From Sulfitobacter sp. BSw21498 (GTDB lineage: Bacteria > Pseudomonadota > Alphaproteobacteria > Rhodobacterales > Rhodobacteraceae), in NCBI RefSeq assembly GCF_006064855.1, contig NZ_CP040753.1, positions 2,170,001-2,234,000 on the forward strand: a stretch of 64,000 nucleotides of DNA. The letters are read 5' to 3'. This document shows, piece by piece, positions 45,111 to 53,650 of the stretch (position 1 is the first letter of the stretch; each line of letters starts with the position of its first letter). The notes below the pieces were generated by a model. The model was given only the letters and a program-made list of their open reading frames with translations. It did not search any database and was not told where the DNA came from. Position numbers and translations under genes: made by a program.

Positions 45111-46636
45111 ACCACCTCGCCCGCGTCCAGACGGGCGAGCAGGGCATCGCCTTCGGCCAGAACCGTCTTGCGTTTGTCGGCGTCCATCCGGTCCCATGTG
45201 CGGTACATATTGCCCATACGTGGATTGTTCGAGAACCGGTCGCGATGCCGGTCCAGAAAGTGCCAGTACAACAGATTGAACGGGCAGGCTTTGTCGCCCG
45301 TTTTCGCACTGACCGAATAATGGCAGCTTTTGCAGTGGTCCGACATGCGGTTAATGTAAGCCCCCGACGAGACATAGGGCTTGGACGCGATGACACCGCC
45401 GTCGGCAAACTGGCTCATGCCGATTGTGTTCGGGGCCTCCACCCATTCGAACGCGTCGGCGTAGACGGCCAGATACCATTCATGCACCTGCGCCGGATCA
45501 ATCCCCGCCAGCAGGGCAAAGTTGCCTGTCACCATCAGCCGCTGGATATGATGCGCATAGGCTTGCGTCTGGGTCTGCCCTACCACCTTGGCCACACAGT
45601 TCATCCGTGTTTCGCCACCCCAGTAGAACCACGGCAGGGCGCGGTCATGCCCTAGGACATTGCGACTGGTATAGTCAGGCCCCTCGAGGAAATAGATGCC
45701 GCGCACATATTCGCGCCAGCCAATGATCTGCCGGATGAACCCTTCGACCGCGTTGATCGGCGCATCGCCTGCGGCATAGGCGTCGGCGGCGGCCTCGCAA
45801 ATCTCGGTCACGTTTAACAGGCCGATGTTGAGGTAAGGCGACAGGATCGCATGGTAGAGAAATGCGTTATCGTTCAGCATCGCATCCTGATAATCGCCGA
45901 ACCGTGGCAGGGCGTTGGCGATGAAATGGTCCAGCGCCTGCAAGGCCTCTGCGCGGGTGGTGGCGAACCAGAACGGCTCCAGATCCCCGAAGTTATCGCC
46001 GAAACGCGCCTGCACCAGATCAAGCACCTCGCGGGTGGTGGCATCCGGTTCAAACCGCAGGGGGCCATCGACGGTCACGTCATCGGGCGCGGCCTTGCGG
46101 TTGTCGTGATCAAAGTTCCACTTGCCGCCAGCGGGTTGGTCTCCGTCCATCAGCAGGCCAGTCTTGCGGCGCATTTCACGGTAGAAATACTCCATCCGCA
46201 GCGCCTTGCGCCCCTCGGCCCACGCCTCGAATTCGGCATGCGATGCGAGAAAGCGGTCGTCGGGCAGGATCTGCACCTTCAGCGGGGCGTCTTTCAAATT
46301 GTCGATCAAACGCCATTCCCCCGGCTCTGTCGCCAGCACATCGCTGGCACCGGTCTGCGCGGTGCGGCGCAGCAATTCCCCCACGATAGAGCCCGCGTTT
46401 TCCGTGTCGTCCAGCTGCGTATAGGCGACGGTCCAGCCGTCCGCCTCTAGGGCTTGGGCAAATTTGCGCATCGCGGCAAAGATCAGAGCGATCTTTTTAG
46501 GGTGATGCCTGACATAGGCCGCCTCGTCCGCGACTTCAGCCATGACGACGGTGTCACGCGTTTTATCCGCCTGTGCCAACGCGCTAAGCGTTTGGGTCAA
46601 CTGGTCGCCCAAGACCAGCACCAAGCGCCCTACCAC
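45107..46636 (-). CDS. Iron-sulfur bacterial cryptochrome/(6-4) photolyase (PhrB-type)
   Basis: This is a 509-residue FeS-BCP family protein, formerly called deoxyribodipyrimidine photolyase-related. It repairs UV (6-4) photoproducts using FAD, a ribolumazine antenna and a [4Fe-4S] cluster. With the GTG start, the cluster ligands are C347, C435, C438 and C451. Their spacing (88, 3, 13) is identical to that of Agrobacterium PhrB. Other signs are FYREMRRKTGLLMDGD and the C-terminal HCKSCHY. GTG at 46636 is preferred: GGAAAG lies 8 bases upstream, and it overlaps the SDR stop by 7 bases. TTG at 46657 is the alternative. Co-transcribed with the SDR gene. Confidence 0.93.
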   Translation of the reverse strand: MVGRLVLVLGDQLTQTLSALAQADKTRDTVVMAEVADEAAYVRHHPKKIALIFAAMRKFAQALEADGWTVAYTQLDDTENAGSIVGELLRRTAQTGASDVLATEPGEWRLIDNLKDAPLKVQILPDDRFLASHAEFEAWAEGRKALRMEYFYREMRRKTGLLMDGDQPAGGKWNFDHDNRKAAPDDVTVDGPLRFEPDATTREVLDLVQARFGDNFGDLEPFWFATTRAEALQALDHFIANALPRFGDYQDAMLNDNAFLYHAILSPYLNIGLLNVTEICEAAADAYAAGDAPINAVEGFIRQIIGWREYVRGIYFLEGPDYTSRNVLGHDRALPWFYWGGETRMNCVAKVVGQTQTQAYAHHIQRLMVTGNFALLAGIDPAQVHEWYLAVYADAFEWVEAPNTIGMSQFADGGVIASKPYVSSGAYINRMSDHCKSCHYSVSAKTGDKACPFNLLYWHFLDRHRDRFSNNPRMGNMYRTWDRMDADKRKTVLAEGDALLARLDAGEVV

Positions 46637-47295
46637 GGCACCGGCTTTCCGGACCAATCAAAGAACTGGCCTGTGTCTTTCGGCGTCAAACTGTCCACCA
46701 CACCCAGCAAATTCCCCGCCGCCTCTGATGGCTCCACAGCCGGATGACGGGCAAGGTATTTCGCGGTGAAACCGGTCTTGACCGTGCCGGGATGCAGCGC
46801 GACGCAGATGCTGTGCCTGTGGCTGCGCGCCAGTTCAATCGCGGACGTGTGCACGATCTGGTTAAGCGCCGCCTTGGCGCTGCGATAGCTGATCCAGCCG
46901 CCGATCCGGTTGTCCCCGATCGACCCCACCCGTGCCGAGAGCACGGCAAACACGCACGCCTTGTCGCGCCGCAGCAGGTCGCCCGCATGGCGCAACACCA
47001 GCGCGGGGCCGACGGCGTTCAGCGCGAACTGATCCATCATCGCGTCGCGGCTGATGGATTTGATCGACTTTTCGGGTGCAGCGCCGTTTATCTCAAGCGC
47101 GCCGGTGGCGACCAGCACCACGTCGAACGGCCCGCCCACAGCGGTGATATGGCGATCCACGCTTGTCTCGTCGGTGATGTCGAACCCATCCACCGACCGT
47201 GACAGCCGCGTGACCGCATCGCCGCGCGCCGCGTAGGCGGCGGCCAAGGCGGCACCGACACCGCCCGAGGCCCCTATAATCAAAACCTGTTTCAT
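46630..47295 (-). CDS. Short-chain dehydrogenase/reductase (csgA-like)
   Basis: This is a 221-residue NAD(P)-dependent SDR. The cofactor motif is GASGGVGAAL near the N-terminus, a Ser in VFAVLSARVGS, and the catalytic Tyr-x3-Lys in YRSAKAALN. The overall pattern (ETSVDRHITAVGGPFDVVLVATGAL, IELARSHRH, HPGTVKTGF) matches the C-factor-like SDRs often found next to FeS photolyases. The start at 47295 opens the domain. Its stop overlaps the photolyase start, implying a two-gene operon. Substrate unknown. Confidence 0.9.
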   Translation of the reverse strand: MKQVLIIGASGGVGAALAAAYAARGDAVTRLSRSVDGFDITDETSVDRHITAVGGPFDVVLVATGALEINGAAPEKSIKSISRDAMMDQFALNAVGPALVLRHAGDLLRRDKACVFAVLSARVGSIGDNRIGGWISYRSAKAALNQIVHTSAIELARSHRHSICVALHPGTVKTGFTAKYLARHPAVEPSEAAGNLLGVVDSLTPKDTGQFFDWSGKPVPW

Positions 47296-47380
47296 GCAGG
47301 GAAACGTAGCGGAAAACAGCCCCCCTTCAAGCGCGGGAAAAAGGGCGCAGAAAAACCCTTCCCATTTGCGAATGCGCGGG

Positions 47381-47386
47381 TATAAC
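47381..47386 (+). promoter_or_regulatory. Candidate -10 element for the leu leader
   Basis: TATAAC lies 8 bases before the leader ATG at 47395, so the transcript would begin at or within two or three bases of that ATG. The leader would then be a leaderless or near-leaderless mRNA. The matching -35 is weak (TTCCCA, 16-base spacer). Start-site mapping would settle it. Confidence 0.5.
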
Positions 47387-47394
47387 TTGTCGCC

Positions 47395-47481
47395 ATGACA
47401 CACGCCGATCATATGTCGATCCTGCCGCGCCGCTGCGCGACTTTCCTGCGTGCCAACCTACTGCTCCTAATCCGCCTCTGA
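47395..47481 (+). CDS. leuL: leuA leader (attenuator) peptide
   Basis: This is a 28-codon open reading frame with the run N-L-L-L-L-I-R-L just before the stop (seven Leu codons in total, four of them consecutive). It ends 79 bases before leuA. The end of the frame overlaps a perfect 10-bp hairpin (47475-47484 with 47501-47510). The loop of that hairpin holds GGCGCG at 47493-47498, which can instead pair with CGCGCC at 47520-47525 further down. Ribosome stalling on the Leu codons would switch between these folds, the usual logic of amino-acid attenuation. No U-tract follows the second stem, so the switch may act on translation or on Rho rather than as a classical terminator. Confidence 0.78.
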   Translation: MTHADHMSILPRRCATFLRANLLLLIRL

Positions 47482-47510
47482 GCGTGCCATCCGGCGCGCC
47501 CGCTCAGAGG
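47475..47510 (+). promoter_or_regulatory. Leader hairpin in the leuA 5' region
   Basis: CCTCTGAGCG pairs perfectly with CGCTCAGAGG across a 16-base loop. The 5' arm covers the last codons and stop of the leader peptide, so a ribosome finishing the peptide would open the hairpin. Confidence 0.75.
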
Positions 47511-47560
47511 GATGTGCCGCGCGCCACGGATTTAGACAGCAGAATGAAAGAACCCAAAAG

Positions 47561-49129
47561 ATGACAGATACTACACAACAAGACCGCGTCTTGATTTTTG
47601 ACACGACATTGCGGGATGGCGAGCAATCCCCCGGCGCGACCATGACCCACGCCGAAAAGATAGAGATCGCGAGCCTGCTGGACGAGATGGGCGTTGATGT
47701 GATCGAAGCCGGTTTCCCCATTGCTTCCGAAGGGGATTTCGCCGCCGTCAGCGAAATCGCGAAACTGTCCAAGAATTCGGTCATCTGCGGCTTGGCCCGC
47801 GCCCAGCTCGGCGACATTGACCGGTGCTTTGAGGCGATCAAACATGCCGCACAGCCCCGCATTCACACGTTTATCGGTACCTCGCCGCTGCACCGCGCCA
47901 TTCCGAACCTCACGATGGACGAAATGGCGGACCGCATCCACGAAACGGTTACCCACGCGCGCAACCTGTGTGACAACGTGCAATGGTCCCCGATGGATGC
48001 CACGCGGACAGAGCTGGATTACCTTTACCGCACCGTGGAAATCGCGATCAAGGCAGGGGCCACCACGATCAACATCCCCGATACCGTGGGCTATACCGCA
48101 CCACGCGAAAGCGCCGATCTGATCCGCAAACTGTTGGAGAACGTGCCCGGCGCGGACGAAATCATCTTTGCCACGCACTGCCATAACGACTTGGGCATGG
48201 CGACCGCCAACAGCCTTGCCGCCGTCGAAGCGGGCGCACGCCAGATCGAATGCACGATCAACGGCTTGGGCGAACGTGCGGGCAACACCGCACTGGAAGA
48301 GGTCGTAATGGCCATGAAGGTCCGCAACGACATCATGCCGTTCCAGACCAAGATCGACAGCACCAAGCTCATGAACATCTCGCGCCGCGTGGCTGCGGTG
48401 TCTGGCTTTGCCGTGCAGTTCAACAAGGCCATCGTCGGCAAGAACGCCTTTGCCCACGAAAGCGGCATTCACCAAGATGGCATGCTGAAAAACGCCGAAA
48501 CATTCGAGATCATGCGCCCCGAAGACGTGGGCCTGACCGAAACCAACATCGTGATGGGCAAACACTCTGGCCGTGCAGCGTTGCGTTCAAAGCTTGAAAA
48601 CCTCGGCTATGAATTGGGCGACAACCAGTTGAAGGACGTCTTTGTCCGCTTCAAGGAACTGGCCGACCGCAAGAAAGAGATCTACGACGACGATCTTATC
48701 GCCTTGATGCGCACCGCGACCGACCCTGAAAGCGACCGTATTGTGCTAGTCAGCATGACTGTGGTCTGCGGCACCGAAGGTCCGCAAAAGGCCGAGATGT
48801 CCTTGAGCGTTGATGGCACCGAAGCAAAAACGTCGCAGACTGGCGATGGTCCTGTGGATGCGTCGTTCAACTGTATCAAGGCGCTGGTCGAGCATTCGGC
48901 GCGCTTGCAGCTGTATCAGGTACACGCCGTGACCGAAGGCACCGACGCGCAGGCGACGGTTTCTGTACGCCTCGAGGAAGACGGCCGGATCGTCACAGGG
49001 CAGTCAGCGGATACCGATACGGTTGTCGCATCGGTCCGCGCCTATATCCACGCGCTGAACCGCCTGCTGGTGCGCCGCGAAAGAGGCGGCACGGACAAGC
49101 GCGAGATCAGCTATAAGGACGTGGGCTGA
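47561..49129 (+). CDS. leuA: 2-isopropylmalate synthase
   Basis: This is the first committed step of leucine synthesis (acetyl-CoA plus 2-ketoisovalerate). It has 522 residues, the long LeuA form. The catalytic TIM barrel opens LIFDTTLRDGEQSPG; the metal site includes THCHNDLG and the conserved GLGERAGN. The C-terminal third is the LeuA dimer/regulatory domain that binds leucine for feedback control. The leader peptide and hairpins upstream suggest that leucine supply also controls expression. A terminator follows. Confidence 0.97.
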   Translation: MTDTTQQDRVLIFDTTLRDGEQSPGATMTHAEKIEIASLLDEMGVDVIEAGFPIASEGDFAAVSEIAKLSKNSVICGLARAQLGDIDRCFEAIKHAAQPRIHTFIGTSPLHRAIPNLTMDEMADRIHETVTHARNLCDNVQWSPMDATRTELDYLYRTVEIAIKAGATTINIPDTVGYTAPRESADLIRKLLENVPGADEIIFATHCHNDLGMATANSLAAVEAGARQIECTINGLGERAGNTALEEVVMAMKVRNDIMPFQTKIDSTKLMNISRRVAAVSGFAVQFNKAIVGKNAFAHESGIHQDGMLKNAETFEIMRPEDVGLTETNIVMGKHSGRAALRSKLENLGYELGDNQLKDVFVRFKELADRKKEIYDDDLIALMRTATDPESDRIVLVSMTVVCGTEGPQKAEMSLSVDGTEAKTSQTGDGPVDASFNCIKALVEHSARLQLYQVHAVTEGTDAQATVSVRLEEDGRIVTGQSADTDTVVASVRAYIHALNRLLVRRERGGTDKREISYKDVG

Positions 49130-49163
49130 ACCATCGGCACCACGGCCCCGAAGATGCAAAAAA

Positions 49164-49183
49164 GGCCCCCGATTTCGGGGGCC
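49164..49183 (+). terminator. Intrinsic terminator after leuA
   Basis: GGCCCCCG pairs with CGGGGGCC across a short A-T loop, preceded by a run of A and followed by ATTTCTTTG. Confidence 0.75.
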
Positions 49184-49214
49184 ATTTCTTTGTCTGTCGT
49201 CTTGTTAGCGCAGA

Positions 49215-50078
49215 TTAGAAATCTGTCAGACCTGCAAAGGAACCTGTCGCGCTCGAGAAGATGTTGCCCAACGAACGACGCTTGGATGTGCGGCGGCCCA
49301 GTTCGTAGTTCACGCCGAATGTCACTTGATCGACGTCTGCGCCGTTGTCGAAGTCCAAGCGGCCCAGGGCCAGCTCTACGTTCGCACCGGGGGTGAATTC
49401 ATACTGACCACCGATGGTGATCGCACGTACATCTTCGGAGCCCAGATCAAGGAACCCGACAGAACCGATGGCCGAGAAACCGTTGGCGAATTCATAGCCG
49501 CCAGCAACGGCTACGATGCTCAGATCGTCCAGTTTCACCAGATCGGCCTGCACGTTGTATTGCGCAACGTCATAGTCGGCGTAGGCGGCGTACAGCGTTT
49601 CGTCTTCGATGTGAACGAGGTCCAGACCGACGGTGCCTGTGGGTGTTACATCCCAAGCGGCGAAAATGCTGAAGGTCATGTCGTCCAGATCAGAGGAATC
49701 ACCGATCGCGGCACCAAAAGTGTGTGCGCCGGACTGATACATCCCGAAGAGGCTGGTCACATCGGCATCCATCCCCGCAAGGTCGAAACGCGAGTAGTCC
49801 AGACCGATGTTGAACCCGTTGGCCAGCGCGTATTCAACGCCCACGGTGCCCAGTTCAATGTCGACGCCTTCGATGTCGATGTTCGACAATTCGCCCGAGA
49901 AGATGAAGTTGTCGTAGCGGTATTCGATGCCACCGCCCAAGGATTTCACGTCGATCGTGCCTGCGCCGTCAACGTCAAAGTCGTGAAGCTTCGCGAATGC
50001 TGCGCCGTAGGTCAGTTCGGCTGCAGCGGCGGTTGCCGACACGCTCAAGACGGAGGCGATAAAAAGATTACGGATCAT
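49215..50078 (-). CDS. Porin-like outer-membrane beta-barrel protein
   Basis: This is a 287-residue protein with a signal peptide (residues 1-20, cleavage after AAAA) and many short alternating strands ending in aromatic/Gly residues (IEYRYDNFIFSGEL, VGVEYALANGFNIGLDYS, AAIGDSSDLDDMTFSIFAAWD, ITIGGQYEF, VTFGVNYELG). The strong Asp content and the final strand-like end GLTDF fit an outer-membrane barrel. I see no porin family signature beyond that. GAAGGAACCAGC supports the ATG at 50078; readings further upstream are rejected. Confidence 0.8.
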   Translation of the reverse strand: MIRNLFIASVLSVSATAAAAELTYGAAFAKLHDFDVDGAGTIDVKSLGGGIEYRYDNFIFSGELSNIDIEGVDIELGTVGVEYALANGFNIGLDYSRFDLAGMDADVTSLFGMYQSGAHTFGAAIGDSSDLDDMTFSIFAAWDVTPTGTVGLDLVHIEDETLYAAYADYDVAQYNVQADLVKLDDLSIVAVAGGYEFANGFSAIGSVGFLDLGSEDVRAITIGGQYEFTPGANVELALGRLDFDNGADVDQVTFGVNYELGRRTSKRRSLGNIFSSATGSFAGLTDF

Positions 50079-50238
50079 GCTGGTTCCTTCGCACAATTTA
50101 TGATTGCTCGTGTGGCAGCTCTTAGGCGCGGCGGAATCCGCCTGCAACCACCAAGAGAAATCACCGTCATGATGCGTTTGAATGTGGTATTTTTGACCCG
50201 CCTGCATTTGACCCGACTGCATCGGTGCCGGACGGCCT

Positions 50239-50823
50239 TTAGCGATAGGGGTTCTTTGCGCCGCGATCCTCCGACAGGGACCTCTGCGAGCGCTCTACGA
50301 TCATCACGGTGGCATCGGCCAGATGCTGGCGTTCGATGTGGTGATCGCCACGTGCAACGCGCAGTTTATGCGCTTCGAGCATGACCTCGGCATGGGATGA
50401 CCCGCGCGGCGGAATAAAGGTATAGCAGGCCAATTCGATCAGGAATCCAAGCGGATCTTTGAAATAGATCGAATGCATGAACCCGCGATCCTTGACGCCG
50501 GAATTGCCGATCCCGCGTTCCTTGAGCCGATCCAGAACCTGGTCGAACATGGCGCGGTCGACCTCGAACGCGACGTGGTGCACGCAGCCTGCATCGGTCG
50601 GCGTGCGGTTGTGCACGGGTTTGCGGTTTTCATTGGTAAAGATGGTGATCAAACGGCCATCGCCGGGATCAAAGTACAGATGCCCTTCGTCGGGATCGTC
50701 CAGATTTGGCTGATCGAAGATAAACGGCATGCCCAGCAACCCCTCCCAGAAATCAATACTGGTCTGACGATCCGCGCCCATCAAAGTGATATGATGCACA
50801 CCAATAACCTGAATCTTCTGCAT
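50239..50823 (-). CDS. VOC-superfamily (glyoxalase/extradiol dioxygenase-type) protein
   Basis: This is a 194-residue protein. The two betaalphabetabetabeta modules are visible: IQVIGVHHITLMGADRQTSIDFW with metal-ligand His, a Glu in DPDEGHLYFDPGDGRLITIF, then VHHVAFEVDRAMFDQVL and IYFKDPLGFLIELAC with the last Glu ligand. Which VOC reaction it carries out is unknown. The start at 50823 is preferred because it opens the first module. It is divergent from mreB with a 173-base gap. The last 50 residues are not part of the VOC fold. Confidence 0.85.
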   Translation of the reverse strand: MQKIQVIGVHHITLMGADRQTSIDFWEGLLGMPFIFDQPNLDDPDEGHLYFDPGDGRLITIFTNENRKPVHNRTPTDAGCVHHVAFEVDRAMFDQVLDRLKERGIGNSGVKDRGFMHSIYFKDPLGFLIELACYTFIPPRGSSHAEVMLEAHKLRVARGDHHIERQHLADATVMIVERSQRSLSEDRGAKNPYR

Positions 50824-50939
50824 TTCTCGCATCCCCGTATATCTGCCCTGACGGAAACCATAGCGCAGCGGCGGCATCATGCCACCCCAAAGGTCAACCC
50901 CCCTTTCGTCTTTGACGTCATCAGCCTATAAGCCGATGA

Positions 50940-52043
<1,104 letters not shown>

Positions 52044-52102
52044 CCCAACAGCCCGGGATGCGGCAGGACGGCGCGGCCCTCGCGGTAGGAAACGTATAAC
52101 GC

Positions 52103-53008
52103 ATGGCCATCGACCGATCCTCTTCGAACGATTTTGGGCGCCCGTTGCGCCGCTTGTTGCTGGCCGTGATCGTGCTGGTGCTGGCTGGTATCTTTCTGCT
52201 GTGGCGGATCGACAGCCCCCGTGTGGAACGGTTTCGGGCCCAGATCACCGACCGCTTTGTTCCAAATCTGGAATGGGCCATGGCACCGGTCACCGGTACC
52301 GTAAACCTGTTTCGCGACTTCCAAAGCTATCAACGGCTGACCGTGCAGAATCAGGAACTGCGTTCCGAGCTGCGCAAGATGCAGACCTGGAAAGAAGCTG
52401 CCTTGCAGCTTGAACAGGAAAACGCCCGTTTGCTGGACCTGAACAAGGTTCGTCTGGACCCGCGCCTGACCCATATTACCGGCGTGGTGCAGGCAGACTC
52501 GGGTTCGCCCTTCCGGCAATCGGTGTTGCTGAACGTCGGTGCGCGGGATGGCATCGTTGATGGTTGGGCGACCGTGGACGGCATCGGGCTTGTGGGCCGT
52601 ATCTCTGGTGTGGGTGAGAATACCGCGCGCGTGATACTGGTGACCGACACCTCAAGCCGGATACCAGCCGTGATCCAGCCGTCGGGGCAACGGGCGATTA
52701 TCGCGGGCGACAATTCAGCCGCACCGCCGATTGATTTCCTCGAAAACCCTGATTTGGTACGCCCCGGCGATCGTGTTAGCAGTTCGGGCGACGGCGGTGT
52801 CTTTCCCGCCGGCATCTTGATCGGACAGGTTGCCGCCGACCCGGGCGGGCGGCTGCGCGTGCGGCTTGCGGCTGACTTTGAACGGCTAGAGTTCCTACGC
52901 GTCCTGCGCCACCATGGGTCCGAAAAGGTGAACGAAGACGCGGCGGTCATCCGCGAAGACGGCCCCCGCCTGATCGCGCCTTTGCCAATTGCACCTGAGA
53001 CTGAATGA
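52103..53008 (+). CDS. mreC: Rod-shape determining protein MreC
   Basis: MreC is a bitopic inner-membrane protein that links MreB/MreD to the periplasmic wall enzymes. It has 301 residues: a span at about 16-36, a coiled-coil stretch (SYQRLTVQNQELRSELRKMQ... to about 115), then the two beta domains with SPFRQSVLLNVGARDGI, a GLVGRI motif and the C-terminal DLVRPGDRVSSSGDGGVFPAGI, all typical of MreC. The stop overlaps the mreD start by 4 bases (ATGA). Confidence 0.96.
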   Translation: MAIDRSSSNDFGRPLRRLLLAVIVLVLAGIFLLWRIDSPRVERFRAQITDRFVPNLEWAMAPVTGTVNLFRDFQSYQRLTVQNQELRSELRKMQTWKEAALQLEQENARLLDLNKVRLDPRLTHITGVVQADSGSPFRQSVLLNVGARDGIVDGWATVDGIGLVGRISGVGENTARVILVTDTSSRIPAVIQPSGQRAIIAGDNSAAPPIDFLENPDLVRPGDRVSSSGDGGVFPAGILIGQVAADPGGRLRVRLAADFERLEFLRVLRHHGSEKVNEDAAVIREDGPRLIAPLPIAPETE

Positions 53009-53640
53009 TGGATGATCTGTCGACCCTGCGGTTATGGCTGATGCGCACGGCGTTTCTGCTGTTGGCGCTGGTGCTGCTGTTTTTCCATCTGCTCCCGCTT
53101 GATACCCAGCCGATCGCGTTGTTCGCACCCGACCTGTCGCCCCCCCTTGCGACCATCGACCCCGCAGAGGCGCGGTTGCGCGCTTTGCTGGATCAAGGCA
53201 GCGACCGCATCTGGATTGCCCCTGATCTGTTGATCGCCTTTGCGTTGGCGTGGTCTGTGCGGCGGCCCGACTATGTGCCTGCGGTGCTACTGGCTGTTGC
53301 GTTTCTGCTGACCGATCTGCTGTTGCAACGTCCACCGGGCCTATGGTCGCTGCTTGCGCTGCTGGCATGCGAAAACATGAAGACCCGCGGACGCACCCTG
53401 CGTGACAGCACCTTCGGCGCCGAATGGCTGGCGGTGTCGCTGTGGCTGATCGGTATTTTGATGCTGAACCGGATCGTGTTATCTTTGCTGTTGGTCCCGC
53501 CGCCACAATGGTCGCTTAGCCTGCTTGAGCTGGGCATGACGATCCTGACTTATCCGGCTGTGGTGTTCGTGACCCATGCGCTGATGGGCGTGCGCAAATC
53601 CGCCCCCGGTGATCTGGACAGTATGGGCGGTCGCTCATGA
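53005..53640 (+). CDS. mreD: Rod-shape determining membrane protein MreD
   Basis: This is a 211-residue inner-membrane protein with about five spans (LLALVLLFFHLLPL near the N-terminus, then LIAFALAWSV, AVLLAVAFLLTDLLLQ and two further C-terminal ones). RRPDYVPAVLLA and FLLTDLLLQRPPG are typical MreD stretches. Coupled to mreC by a 4-base overlap. MreD binds MreC and helps regulate the PBP2/RodA pair encoded next. It is 10 bases upstream of the mrdA start. Confidence 0.92.
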   Translation: MMDDLSTLRLWLMRTAFLLLALVLLFFHLLPLDTQPIALFAPDLSPPLATIDPAEARLRALLDQGSDRIWIAPDLLIAFALAWSVRRPDYVPAVLLAVAFLLTDLLLQRPPGLWSLLALLACENMKTRGRTLRDSTFGAEWLAVSLWLIGILMLNRIVLSLLLVPPPQWSLSLLELGMTILTYPAVVFVTHALMGVRKSAPGDLDSMGGRS

Positions 53641-53650
53641 GGAGAGCAGA

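Noticed and set aside
47504..48565. 353-residue open frame opposite leuA
   Set aside because: Antisense shadow of leuA; it would also run through the leader region.
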